The notes: generated by a model from the sequence alone, not told the origin. DNA of 64,000 bases from Sipunculus nudus (GCA_026874595.1 CM049306.1:11867019-11931018); one strand, 5' to 3'. Shown: positions 14,077 to 29,000, counted from the stretch's first letter. A program made the numbers and translations.

Positions 14077-17000
14077 TTCATCAAATATCTATACATATGT
14101 CACGTGCCATCATCAGATCTGACCTATCTTAAGATGGGTCTGACCAAATAACCGATCGGATATTGGGTTAACCATCTTAAGATGGGCCGCCCAAACAGTA
14201 ACCATGATTCCACCTACACTGTACTAATCTACCAGTACTATCAGTAACATCATACTGCCATGTTTCATTAAAAGATATTCAAACATTGAGAACTTGTGTT
14301 TGCAATAGTTAAAGTAATCTGTAACTATTAATTAAATGGTTTGAAATCATAACAACAGCTACTTTTTTCATATCCTGTATTATTCAGTCTGTTTTTATTG
14401 ATTTTTACAGCATATTAGTTACACATAGATTTAAGAAAACCCTACTAATGTCATACCATTAACAAAATCATTCAGTGTGTCCTCATAAGGACATGAACAC
14501 CCTGTATTCTGGAATTATTCATGTGTGCAAAAGCAGCCTCTTTCTAGTTCTAAAGGTTTATTATCTGTCTATAACTTTTGGAATTTTTATTTGAGCACTT
14601 TTGATTTAGTTACTCAAATTTGTTGTGAATATAAAATTAAATATATATATAAAATATATATTATTATAGTATATATAATATATATAATATGTTATCAAAA
14701 CCTGTATGATTTGCAGTTATGTAATTGGTATAATCCACAGGTCTATCATCTATCAAAAGTTGGTGGAACAAACATCAGCGAGGTAGTGAGGGGGGTCCTC
14801 AGGTCACTGATGACCAATGCTGTGGCAAAAGGACTGAACTGGGAGGGCAGATGCCGGAATCCTGCCGCCGATTCACCAAGAAATACCGGCAGCATTACCC
14901 TCCCTGGCATTGTGTCAATGTGAGTATATTTTTATGGACAGTATCCATCAAAGCTAACGAAGAAATTCATTTCAGGCTCTTACTTTAATTTATGCTGACT
15001 TTTCTTAAACAGAAACTGAACTGTGAATATCATGATAAAAATTACATTTTTCAGGGCAATAGTTAATCAAATATTAATGAAAAGCTAGTGAAACAATGTT
15101 TAAATATATACTGGGGGAGTCTTAATTAATATTTGTCACCATAGGTTAAATATGGTTATATCTGCATATGTTCACGTCCTAGTAATTACAGTCACAGCAA
15201 TACAAAATGAAAATGTAACCTTCCAAATATGAACTAATTGACACGGTTCCTTCTATGTTTCCCAGGTGCTGTGAGAGAGAATCCACTGTCGAAAGACGCC
15301 ACAGTGGACCAGGTAAAAAACACAGTGCAAAGCTGGCTGCGGTTTACTGGTGACCGTGACGGAGGGAAGAAAGACAGAACCTCAAAAAAAATTGAAAAGA
15401 AGGCACAGCAGGAGAAATATTAGGAAATATTGCAGGAGCCAGAAACCTTTTATTTAAAATCTCAGATTTCAAGGAATTTATTGAAAAGAGTAGCTTTTAT
15501 TCGATTTTTAAACTGTAGGTATTATTTACATCAGTGAAATCTGGTTAGCATAGCTGCACTTTACCTTGGTCTAGCTTAGCTTGGCTTCTCTTCTGTGCAC
15601 TTCAGTGGAGTTATAATTACATGCAAGACAACCTGTCATTACCTTACATGTTTTGTTTATTTAAGTTATTGTAATAAGAGTATCAGATTATTTTTATAGA
15701 CATTTCAGAGATATAAGGGGGTATTATGAAAGGTTGTTTTTGAGTTCATGCCTTTTTTTAAGTCTGACAGTCATTGTGAATTTGTACCTCCTTAAACTTT
15801 GTAAAATGCTAAGTTGAAATTATGGCCTCAAATATTGATCTTCTACTGTAAAGTCTAAAGTAGATGGTTGTTGATACACATTTATCCAAGTTTTAAAATA
15901 ATGACACTGTGACAGGCTCTTGTAGTTGTAAGATCTCAATTTTATTTCAGTTTGCAACACATAAAATGAGATTGATATGCATTTGTATACATCTGTTCTG
16001 TTTATGTTTATTTAATTTAACACAATGTTTACATAAGGATGTCATTATTTAACATCTGAAATTTCAAGGATTTTTTTAAAGAGTAGGTTTTATTCAAGTT
16101 TTTAAACAATAGGTGTTATTTACATCAGTCCCACCTTCAACTTGGTCTAGCTTCAGCACTTTAGATTAGTGTAATTATAATTACATGTAAGACAGCCTAT
16201 CTTTAGTTATCATTGTTACTTAATTTTGTAAATAAACAATTAAAGTATATTATTCAATTTCATGTCTTAATTATATTGATTGCTTACCAGAGGAATTCAT
16301 GGGTAACACCTCCTGTTTATTTCCTTAAGAATTTGAAAGGGACATGAATCTGAGAACATGCAGTGTAAATTATCATATGTGAATGAACACAAAACAGTTT
16401 TTTTAATTAAATAAATGAATTGGACATTGTATATATGGTTGTTGTGGATTATCCTGAATATTATTATTTTAAATTGGCACAAGATTGGTCCTACATATAA
16501 ATAATATTGCAAGTTTTTCACTACACAGTTCAACAAAGGACATACACTTATTCTTCTTTTTGTGGATTTTACGATAAATTGGTCCTTCAATGTTCTACAT
16601 ATGAATAATTGCAATTACATTTGCCCGAAATTTGTCCTACATATATCTAGAATACCAATACATCAGTCCTACATTGGCCCAACATAAGTCCTACGTATAT
16701 ATAGTATACCACTACATCGGTCCTACATTGGTCCTACATTGTCCCTACATTTTTGCCAACGTTGGCCCAACGTATATCCAACGTAGGCCCAAAGAGCAAC
16801 AATATGTAGGGCCAACGTAACTCACCAACGTTGGTCCTACATAACATGCCTACGTTGGCCCAACGTTAGTCCAACCAACCATTGCCAGCTGGGTATTAGA
16901 TGAGAGTCACTTTTAACATCAGAGTTGTCACCACAAATTTTAGTAATGTTAACAAATTGTGTCAAAAGCTTTCAAGGATCTACTTGAAGGTCTGACTAAA

Positions 17001-20000
17001 TTCTGCAACAGAACCAATTTAAGGCTACAGATATATATATATCTTATTAGATCAGCTGACTATGAGTCATCTGAGCTATAGTTGTGGTGTTGTAGCGCTC
17101 TCGTGGGATCTTGTGTTTGTGGGGAAATTAGTAAAATACAAACAATAATAATAAGTCCTCAAGTGGTAGAGTTGGTATATTCAGTAAATATATGTATACA
17201 GCATGCTGGTCAGTTGATGTGTCCAGCTCAGTGGTCAATTCAAAACTGCTGCTATCCAGACATCTGGCAGCATCCTTATACTTTGACCCTGATGCTACCA
17301 GGGTGACACTGATGGGCTGCTCATTAACAGTGATAGGTTCATGCCAAGATACATACATTTACATTCTATTACAGCCATTAACATAAACCTGTGTTTCTTC
17401 ATGTTACTGACACATTATACAAAAACTTCTTTATCAAATTAACTGAAACTTTACATCCACATGAAATGTGACCCAAAGATTATACATGTAGAAAATGGTA
17501 TCAAACTAACATATAGCTATTACTTACTGTATAGGTTATCACAAAGTTTAGAACTTCAACAGGCATAGAAAGACCACTTAAATCATAATTGCAGCACCAC
17601 TAAATAAGATACATGGATGAAAACAGAGTTAATTAAATTTATAGGAATCTAGTGAGTTCTAAATATGAAGCTAAGATGTATATTATACTGAGTAATTTAT
17701 AGAAGAATTATTATGGCCCAAACGAACACATGTACTGGGGGTGACTGTCCAGTGGGTTGACCACATGGTGTGACACACTAGGGAACAGACTGGCCCACAG
17801 CATGGTTCTTCACATATAAAGTTAATAGTACAGCTTGAACATAAACAATTAATTAGCATCACTGAATTGAGCCCTACCATAGTGGTCCATCGTCTGTCTG
17901 TCTGTCCATCCTTCAGTTAGACTGGCATGTGTTGAAACCAATTGATCTATGAATCCAAAAGTCAGCATAATGTTAGATGTCCCCAAGATCTCCTGCCAAA
18001 CCAAAAATTGGGTCACTGTGGATTCGTTCCTGTGAGAAACTAAGGAAAAACCTCAAATTTCAATTAAAAACCTATTATCACACTTCAAGTTATTAGATTA
18101 ATAATAAAATCATTACCTTAAATTTTGACCATCTCTGACCATGGCAAGTTTTTTTTCCTGTGAGTACTGTTGATTTAATTTTCACAGTATATAAACATAA
18201 GTATTTGATTTGTTTAAAACTGAAATTTGAAAAAAAGCTTGAGAAATTAAGCTAGTTTTTGAATTTTTTCCTGAGAGTCTGTTGAAGTCACTTGATTTGT
18301 CCAGATGCAGGTAAGGCCACTCCTGGTCACTGGATGTCAGCTGTGCTAGGGTTCCTGATTTGTTACAGTCACTTGAGGAGATCCCCTGCTGTGACAGGTG
18401 TACAGTTACTTCTTATACCAAAACCCACCCCCATCCACCCACCAACCCTTCCCGCCAAGTAATATGCAGAAATTGTTATTGTTTGCTCTTATTTCATTAA
18501 TTGTATCCGCCAAAACAAAGTTTTGCGGATACTGTGTTTTTGACAGGGTTCCACCACCGCTGCGTTCATTTCTGGAGAACTCCTCTGAGACTACTGGACA
18601 GATTTTTCTGAAACTTACACCAATTATCGGGTCACATGTGAACTGGTGCCTAACCAATTTGCGTTGACCTCTGACCTTTCCTCTCTGCCCAGCATCCATT
18701 TGGGTGTCTGTTTCCACACATAAACCCACATATCTCAGGAATCGTTGACCTATTTGGCCAAAATTTTGCATGTGTATAGATCTCACATAGCTTTTTATCA
18801 TACACAAAACTGGTGGTGCCACCTGCAACCATTTTTGCACAGCATCCGTCTGTTTGTCTGCCATGGGATAAAATCACTCATATCTCAGCAGTGGTTTGAC
18901 ATATCTGCCTAAAATTTTGCAGGTTTATACATCCTAGACAGCTCTCTTGATTTTGTGACAGGTGGTGCCACCTACATTCTAGTTTATGCTGTAGGCATCC
19001 AAGCTCATATCTCAGGAACCTTTTGACCGATTGGGCCAAAGTTTTGCATGTGTATAGATCTCACATAGCTCTTTTTCATACGCAAAACTGGTGGCACCAT
19101 CTGCAACCATTTTTGCACAGCGTCCGTCTGTTTGTCTGCCATGGGCCAAAATCACTCATATACATGTAGTTGTTTGACTTATCTGCCTTAAATTTTGCAT
19201 ATGTATACAACTTGGACAGCTTTCTGGATTTTGTGGTAGGTGGCACAACCTCGGACATGCACATTTCGGGTGCAGACATCCATGCTTATATGCAACACTT
19301 CACTCTATTTCCCCTTGCCACTCAATCCATGCCTCACTTCACCCGTTCCACTCTGATTTTGACGGATACATGTAGTCACTTCTCGACTTAACCTGTATTC
19401 TAGTTGTAATGCAGTTTCCACTCCAATATACAAAACTTTCATTGAAAAAGTAATTCAAGGAGTAATCTGGAAGATGCCATGTATGGTTTATGTAGCATTT
19501 TTAAGGAAAACAATTTTCCTTTTTAATGATTATAACTTATTAAAATAGAAATAGACCCATCATAATGCATAATTTATTTTGATTAAATTATGGATAAATA
19601 AGTGGGGGCGGTGGTGTAATGGTTAAGGTGCGGGGCTCATGATCGAGAGGTTGTGAGTTCAAATCCTGGTCAGACCCCCACAGTGCCAGACCCTTAGGCA
19701 AGGTCCCAACTGCATGTGTTCCTCTGTCCACCCAGCAGTAGAAATGGGTACCAGTAAATACTGGGAAGGTAACCTGTGATGGACTAGCATCCCATCCAGG
19801 AGGAGTTTAACTCCTAAGTCGCTTCACGCTACCGAGACCCGGATAAGCTCCGGCCTGATGAGCCATTAGGCTTTGGTGTAAAAGCCCAGCAGACTTGTAA
19901 TTTGTGGTTGTAATTTTCAAGTGAAACATGTACTGGATGTGATGGTTCTCATTCAGTTAGAACCATGGTACAAACAAGTTCACAGGGATAAGCATGTTGT

Positions 20001-23000
20001 ATCAGGTGTAACATTGTAGTTGAGACTCAACATAATATGATCTTACCCGAAAAACTTAGCCAGTTAACTGATTGAAACAAAAGCCCCCTTTGCAACATGC
20101 CTGAGTAATAGCTAATTGTCAATTCTTTTCAGTGAAATTTAAAGGTTGCATGGATGGAGACCATAAGAAGTTAAAATGTTAATGATTCAGATAATCTGAA
20201 AATGGTTGTTCATTTGTCATCAGAGCCTCTTTGTTCTGGCTGACCTGCTTTTAAACCTAGGTCAGATTAGTTGAAGTGCATTCACACTTTGCTGCATTCA
20301 TTTCACAGTTTAAAAGAGGATACCAATTAACCCTGGATGCTGACTCCTAAGATAAAAATAATAATTCACTTGTTAAAACAAATTGAAGCATTATGCGTCC
20401 TTTAAGAACTTTCAGGTCTAATAGGTAAAATTATTTTTCATTAGGAACCAAGTGGGTGGCTTGATTATAAAACCTAGAAGAGGGCCTTAATTAGGGACCA
20501 AGAGGAGGGGCCTTACATGAGAATCCAGACCAAGAGCTTTAAATTTTAAATCCAGACAAGGGGCCTTATGAAATCCAGAGAAGGAGCCTCTCTTATAGCA
20601 TTTAACAAATTTAAGGTGGCAAAATCCTCTTTAAACATTCAGGACAGAGGTCATTTAAAATTAATATTATATCCATGAAGTATATATTATTTTAAACGTG
20701 GTGTCCTGTTCTTTCAGAAATATTTATGAAATTCTCATTCATTTCATATGAAATTTTAAGCAACCAGTAACAGCAAACATTATTTTTAGTGGGCTATATA
20801 AATATCAAACTTCATGTTTTAAATTCATATTGGGCCCCATATCGTGCACAATATTTAAAACCAGGTACAGTGATCTATCTTATGGATTTGCTGGATGTGC
20901 TACCGTGCATGTGCAGGGTGCTCACCTGGGCCTGGATGGGGGACAGACAGTGATAAATCTGTTGCTTATTGTATTCTGGACCCTGTTTCATAAGAATACA
21001 GGATGCTATTGTGGCAAAGATAATAATAATGTAAAGGTGCTTTTATGTGAGGCATATATAAACACACAGGTTAATAGATTCTAGAGGATAGAGATGAATG
21101 CATTTGTATTGTGTGTATAAAAGGACTGACATTTTGTCTGCATTAACTAGTAATGACATTAGCGCTATAGTGGATTAGTTGTTTATAAAATTAGTGTGTC
21201 TAATTAAACTGTACTGACAGTGGTGTACAGCTCAGGACTCAATCAAATAATGATGAATTTACACAAGACATCATGTTCGCTGCTGTGTAATGAGGCTTTT
21301 ATTTAAACAATTAACTAATTCAATACATAACCCGTTGATTAGATTAGACATATTACTGTGGATATAACAAAGTCAAGCATGTCACAGCAGGAATCATGAT
21401 CAGTGCAGACACTGATATCATTTTGTTATGTTCTTACATGTATAATGCATTTGATGAAATGTTCATTGTTTTCCATTTATTGTATATTTCATATTATTTT
21501 ATTAACTAAATGATTTGTTGTTTGTATCGGATATACCAGTTTATACATTTCACATTTGGCCTAGACCCAATCTTTATATATACATAACTAGTCACTGATT
21601 CTTTGTTAGTGAGGTGCAGATTGAAATTAGGAAAGGCCTGGTTTTCACAAGTCTTATGTCTTAATTGACTAATCTACCATTCATAATCCTTTCAGAAGTG
21701 GGTGGGTAGCAATATATCTGATTTGGAGCATTACTTGTGTAATTTAATATGTTGCATGCTCAGTAGAGCCGTTATGTAGCTAACTAAAAGTGCAGACCTG
21801 TAGCAATGCCAATGCTAGTGTGAATACACAACTCAGTCTAGGCAGTCACATTGGGCTGGTAAGCCTTATTGGAGTTGTGATACAAGTCATCAAGGGGAAT
21901 GTACTGCAGTGGCCATCCATCCTGTTGCATTGATATCATGGTATTGATAAGCTATAAATTAGCCTATAAGTGAAGAATAAACATTAAAGAATACATTAGA
22001 ACTCACATATACCAAACTGAAAACCCATCTCTATGGTAATAATTTATTTCCTGTATCACATAAAAGTTGGCTGGAGTCCAGTAACACATGCGAGCCAAGC
22101 TTGTATTCACACAAATTTTCTCGAATTGGCACACAAATTATTTTCACTTAGAATTCATCATGTATGAAATTTTGTGACTTTTAATTTGGTCTTCAAGGTC
22201 AGATCTGTACAAATATATTATCTTTTGTGAACCATATAATTTTTTTTTATACTGCATATTTTCCATAAAATTTGATATACCAATTGTATCTGCCAAGAGC
22301 GCAGATATTGTTTAAAACTGATGACCTTGGCCTTGGACTTTAGGTGAAATCAGCCAGGAAACAAAGGAACTTTGAATACTCTTTAAGTTTGAAATACTTC
22401 ATAGTTTTAAACAATTTTGATATGCATATTGTTTCAACCAAGTTGTGTGGCTAGTTCAAAATTTGTGACCTTGTCTCTGGTGACCTTTAGCCTTTAGAGT
22501 GTCCATATATGCTTCAGAAGAGGGGGACCTGTATTAAAAGGGGTGTATTAAAAGGGGTATATATATGCCCATTGTCTGGGGATACTATGGCATCCTCAAT
22601 GCCATAAATGTCCAGTGAAGTTGCATACTTTTACCACTGCACTACATCCTTTGCTGGGCCCGATTGTTGCATGTTTATTTGTATTATGAGGTCAGGAGGG
22701 CTATGCAGCAGGCTCCTTCAGAGTGAGGTTAATTTTGCTGCTCTTTAGAATTGAATTTTCAACATTTAGAGTTTTTTGGAGGATAAAACATGTAAAGGGA
22801 CAGAAATTTAATTTCCTATATTATTGCTACCTTTTTGTTCATCAGTGGTGGAGATCAGATTATTAATAATTTTTTTTCATATTTTTTCACAGAAACATCA
22901 GTTAGGATTTTTGTTTGATTTATGGAATTACAGAATCTCATCCATGTCAGTGCTGTACTTAATTGTGTTACCTAAACCACTCAGATCATGATTCTGGACT

Positions 23001-26000
23001 ACAGTAATTGGTCTGGGCAGTTTACAGTATGCCTGTGCTTGACATGTGCTCAGCAACTGTCAGTTAGGAAATGTTAATTTTAGAAACTTCTAATGGAGCA
23101 ACAAGATAGGACTAAACTATAACTAGGAAGGAAATCATGTATTCTGAAGCCATGTTATACTTAGCATCCTGGCAGTTATTGTTGCAAATTGAACTGATAA
23201 TACATATTTTGCAGAAATTATACTCAACATAATTAATTATGTGTGTCTGTATTCTAATTTAAAGGTTACCTCAGCTTTACTAGTGTTGCTCTTGATCCTA
23301 GCTAGGAGCATAACCTTGATTTTTGACTGACAAGATAGCTATAGGTTCAGATTTCACAAGTGTAAGTAGTGGAATCTTATCTAGCTGGTATTAAATCACT
23401 GCTGTGAGTTCATTATGCCAAATCATGTGAACAGAACACAAAAACCAAAGAGGACGTCATTTACACAGAAAATAAATGGTGGTACAGTCATATTCATAAT
23501 CATTTTGTTGAGTGCCCTTTATAGGCCAACTGCATGACCTCTAACAAAATACACAAATGTAAAAAAGTAACAAAATACAGGATGCCAAATCTCACAATCA
23601 CTGCAGTGTTTGTCCATTTGAGTCTGTTTTTTTTAAGAAACCACTGAATGAAGAAGTCTGACTTCATTGGGTTTAATCTTAATAGAAAATGTCACCTCAG
23701 GAGTGAACTCGAGGTTGCGTCTCCCCTTAGTTCCACTCACTTGTCAGACCTTCTGTCCTGAAGGAATTACTGATGCCAAGACAAGCCACCTCTGGTGAAG
23801 AGGGAATATCATTCCTTAATCAGACTGAGGTCAGTAGAAGAACAGGGTGTCATGATGAACTTTCAGAAATTTGACAGTATCACTGAATTCTTTTGCATTC
23901 CTGTGTCTCATTTCTCTTCCTTTTTGTCTTTAAATTTGTAAAATATATTTCATTTGGGGTATCTGTATGACCCAAAGCTATGAATAACATTTGTAGAGTG
24001 CATTTTTCTTATCTTCAGTGTGATTATTATGCATTTTAATGTAGTTGAGACCATCCAATCCAAGACCAACTGAGGACATGAGATGGGAACCTCAAGACCA
24101 TATATATGTTTATCCACTGTCATTAACTTAATTATATTTGAGTCCATAGTTTATCCACTGTCATCAACTCTATTATATCAGGGTCCATTGTTAATCAATT
24201 GTCATTAACTCAATTATATCAGGGTCCATAGTTTATCCAGTTTCATAAACTCAGTTATATCAGGGTTCATTGTTTATCCAATGTCATCAACTCAATTATA
24301 TCAGAGTCCATAGTTCATCCACTGTCATCAACTCTATTATATCAGAGGCCATAGTTTATCCACTGTCATCAACTCAATTATATCAGAGTCCATACGTTTA
24401 AAGTACTATTAATATCAAAGAAGGAGTTGTCATATTCCTGTCAAACCAACAGACAGAAAAACAACAACAGTGTATACATATAACCTCTTTTGTTTAATAG
24501 AGGAAAATTAAATGGAGAGCAAATCACACTTGTATGAATTGTGAATTCTTTATAAAACCTGAAGTTCTGCTTGGTCTCAAAGCTAAGACCAATTAGAGAC
24601 AGTCAATAAATCCAGAACTGCTGAGACCAAGATCTGCATACACCCTGAAAAAGATGTTGTATGAACACCCTGAATGTCAGATGGTGAAAAATTGTATCTG
24701 TAAGGCCTAGAATCTTCCTACACAATTTCCTGGGAGGCTCTAGGCAAATCTCCTTGGAAACCTGAAATAAGGTCATGGTGACCTACATTTTGTGACCTAC
24801 GAGACAAAAACCTGATTTTGAGAACCCTGAATGTCAGACGGGCACAAATCGTATCTGTTAAGCCTAGAATCTTCTAATGCAACATCCTGGGAGGCCCTAG
24901 GCAAATCTCCTTGGAAACCTGAAATTAGGTCATGGTGACCTACATTTTGTGACCTACAGGCCAAAAAACAGGATTTTGAGCATCCAGAAAGTCAGGCAGG
25001 GCATACATTGTATTTGTTAGGCCTAGAATCTTCTAATGTAACATTCTGAGATGTCCTTGGCAATGATGTCTGTGGAAAACTGAATTAAGTCACCATGACC
25101 TATATTTTGCAACCTTCAGGAAAAGAAGTCATAAAGACACCCAGACAGTCAGTCAGGGCACACATTGTATCTGTTAAACCTAGAATCTTCTAATGTAACA
25201 TTCTGAGACATCCCTGGCCAATGTCCTTGGAAAACTGAAAATAGGTCACCATGACCTATATTTTGCAGCCTATCAGAAAAGATGTCATATAAGCACCCAG
25301 ACAGTCAGACAGGGCACAAATTGTATCCATTAGGCCTAGAATCTTTTAATAAAAAATTCAGAAAGGTCTTAGTCAAGTGTCCTTGGAAACCTGAAATTAG
25401 GTCATGGTGACCTATATTGTGTGACCTATGGCTGAAAAATTGTATCCATTTTCCTTGGAACCCTCTATTGTGAAATCCAGGGGGGTCCTGGGCAGGTCTC
25501 CTATGAATCCTAAATTTTTATTTTCTGTCCATTTTTTCAACACTGTAATTTTAGCCATAGGCTATTCTCACAGACAATATATAACATCAATAAAAAAAAT
25601 GAGCACCCAGTCTAAATTAGCTGAGGATCATGGCCCAGGGGCCACTTGTTTTCCTTTTCACATGTTGCACTTGTAATTTTTAGATTCCCAAATTACAGCA
25701 GTTATGTCATTCTACATTCTCATGTTATTTCAGGTACCACCTTGTGCCACAAGCCCTTTCTGAGCAGGATTTGAAGTCAATGAGTCCAGGCAAGGTCACC
25801 ACGATCACTGATGACTTGTTTACTCTCAACATTACTACCAGGAGACAGGTAAGTCTATCATTTTAGTTAAAACAGCTTCATCCACTTCAGTGGGTGTATA
25901 TATCTGTCACATGTCTGTAAAATGACAACATTTACATGGACAACTTTGATTGATTCAAACATTTGTTGGATTACTTGTATACCATAAAGGCTTGCAGTTC

Positions 26001-29000
26001 CCACTGTCCCTGCTTGTCATCAGGACCTCCAATATATTTTCCTGAATCATTCTGCATGTGCTATAAGTCTTTGGACCTATCTGACCTTTTAGTGTTCTAG
26101 TAATCTATCTTTTAACTAAACTGTTAAAGTATTTTTTAGCCCTCAGCCCTTGCGCTGATGGGCTATTGTTGTCACCCAAGCTGTCCGTCCGTCCGGCGTC
26201 CGTTAACTTTTACCTTGTGAACGGGATATCTCTAAAAGGATTCACCATAGGAATTTTATTTCTTCGGTGAAGATGTATATTGACAAAATCTAGGTCAAGT
26301 TCGAAGATGGGTGACCTTGACCTATTTTCTACATTTTAGAGTTGATTATAGAAAAACACTAAGAAGCTAATTTCTCAGGAACCATTGGGTGGATTTTCAC
26401 AAAACTTACTATGGTCATTGGGAATGATGGTCTGTACCTGCTGCACAAGTTTGTGGCGCCACCTATGATTTCTGATTTATTTTTTATGAATTTTTATTGG
26501 AATTTTTTAACTTTGGCTTTGTGAGCGGGATATCTCCAAAGGTATTCAACACAGGAACTTCATTACTTCATTGCTGATGCATATTAACAAAATCTTGGTC
26601 AAGTTCAAAGATGGGTGACCTTGACCTACTTTTCAAGGTCACAGAGCTTAGAATAGAAAAAAATTTAGGAGCTTATTTCTAAGGAACCACTGGGTGAATT
26701 GTTATAAACAATGGTATAATGATATGCCTTGATGATCTCTGAGTCCTGCATGAGATCGATCTTACCATACTAATGCTAAGGTACTATACATACCTCTAAA
26801 GTTTAAATTTATAACTGAATCATGTACAGATATACATCCATGTGAGAAAATTATTTCATACTTGTTCCTTTTACCACCTATAAACACTGTTCTTTAGGCG
26901 GAGGGCTTTTGTCAGCTTCTGCTGATATTCTAGTTCCAAAATGAATACTTAATAAAGGACTGAATATAAGCCTGGACTTTTGTAAAAGCCAGAAAGCTAG
27001 GACCAGCTCACAGCTTGCCTCAAATTGTTGTGTTCAAAGTTCATTTTAATTCTTCTGTAAATACCTCATTCTAAAGTTACAAAATAAAAGTAATAAAATG
27101 GTCTGATCAGATTGTGGAAATATGTGTTGATATTCCAGTTGATAAGCCTTCCCTGTGTCCTTGTTATTTTGGAACAAAAAAATGTAACCTTATACAGATG
27201 AAAGGTGTGGACAAAAATTTAAGCAAGCCTTTAAGATCTTAGAATACTTTGAAACTGATTTCAGTGTTGCCTCATGTATTTCAGACTTCATGGATTCATC
27301 AATTCTAATTCATCAACTGTGTAACTGATGAAGCTCAAAAGAATGCATGAGAAAATCTGACTGGTTCATTATGTAAAACAATATCTTTACAAAGTGTGTC
27401 ATTTTACAGTGTTTTTAGGAAAATTCATGGGCTGTGTCCTCTTGAGAGAAGTCATTATCTAACTTATTGTTGTCTCAGCTTTCATGTGAAGTATTAATTG
27501 AAATTACACATTTAACTGCATCATTAATGTGGCTTTTTTTGCAACCAAGAAGCTAAAAGAAATTAATTAGCCCAAAAACTGGTTAATATTGGGTAACACA
27601 CTGTGTAGAATTAGACTCACAAGAGTACGAGTCTGCTGTTCAGGGATTGTTGGAGTCAAAATCTGACCCCACAATGCACCAGGGCCTCTAAATAGCCTAA
27701 AAAAATGGCTACATAAACTTTTCATTAAGTGTCTTTCAGTTTAGAATTTTCTTATTTTCCTGCACATCCCACATTAAAATAATTCTTAAGTAATTTCCTT
27801 GTATACATGCTTTATACTTTTAACATCTTTATGCCTACATGACCATTTTCTCAAGTATCCTTAATTTAAATATAACTCTATATGCCATCTAACCAGTGTT
27901 TTCTTACTAGCAATTGCCTATCATCAGTCTGTCAGGTTTGTTATCTATTATAACAAATACATGATTCCAATGTTATCTAGACCTGCCAGTTCCAAAATAT
28001 GATTTATCATTTATAATTATAACAGAATTAATATTGAAATTGGCTCACTTTATGAGCACTGCATCTTTTCCAACATATTTTTGGAGATTAATACCATGAT
28101 ACTGCTGGACATTATGTCCCAGTCATTGGCCAAATGTAATAAATTCACCAGTTCATTGCATCTTCTTGAGAGAATGGTAACCTTGATTCATGTAACATTT
28201 GGAAATTGCCTTCTCATTATGTGCAAAATAGTGTCCAAAACCATCGCCTGAACAACCTGATGTTTTTCTGTGCAGGTTTTGTACATCAACTATGCAGAAG
28301 TAATCAAGGGAGACTGGCTGGCACTGAATGGCTACATTCATCTGATCAGTAAGGTAGGATGCTTAAATCCCTCATCATCACCTACATTCATCTGATCAGT
28401 AAGGTAGGATGCTTAAATCCCTCATCATCACCTACATTCATCTAATCAGTAAGGTAGGATACTTAAATCCCTCATCATTTACATTCATCTGATCAGTAAG
28501 GTAGGATGCTTAAATCCCTCATCATCACCTACATTCATCTGATCAGTAAGGTAGGATACTTAAAATCCTCATCATTTACATTCATCTGATCAGTAAGGTA
28601 GGATGCTTAAATCCCTCATCAACACCTACATTCATCTGATCAGTAAGGTAGGATGCTTAAATTCCTCATCATTTACATTCATCTGATCAGTAAGGTAGGA
28701 TGCTTAAATCCCTCATCAACACATACATTCATCTGATCAGTAAGGTAGGATGCTTAAATCCCTCATCATTAACATTCATCTGATCAGTATGGTAGGATGC
28801 TTAAATCCCTCATCAACACCTACATTCATCTGATCAGTAAGGTAGGATGCTTAAATCCCTCATCAACACCTACATTAATCTGATCAGTAAGGTAGGATGC
28901 TTAAATCCCTCATCATCACCTACATTCATCTGATCAGTAAGGTAGGATGCTTAAATCCCTCATCATCACCTACATTCATCTGATCAGTAAGGTAGGATGC

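Larger units (their letters stand above)
9977..16896. mobile_element. Candidate 6.9-kb DNA transposon bounded by inverted repeats
   Basis: The left end begins ATACCCAGC and the right end finishes GCTGGGTAT. Inside each end lies about 180-260 bases of short repeats that face in opposite directions: ACGTTGGGCCAACGT and CCTACGTTGGATATA on the left, their complements on the right. The interior carries DUF4806-like exons, a CpG-rich block and microsatellites. No convincing target duplication was seen (TAA on the left, TAG on the right). Two independent, oppositely oriented small repeats remain an alternative explanation. Confidence 0.4.

Noticed and set aside
18406-18864. 152-codon open frame on the - strand
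   Set aside because: It runs across two different repeat families and reappears in pieces wherever the Helitron-like monomers occur (for example 46689-47096, 40059-40289, 39557-39784). It is a shadow of repeated non-coding DNA.
19603-19679. Possible tRNA gene with A and B boxes
   Set aside because: The tRNA-like head lacks a good anticodon arm and acceptor stem pairing and continues into a SINE body that also occurs at 2412.
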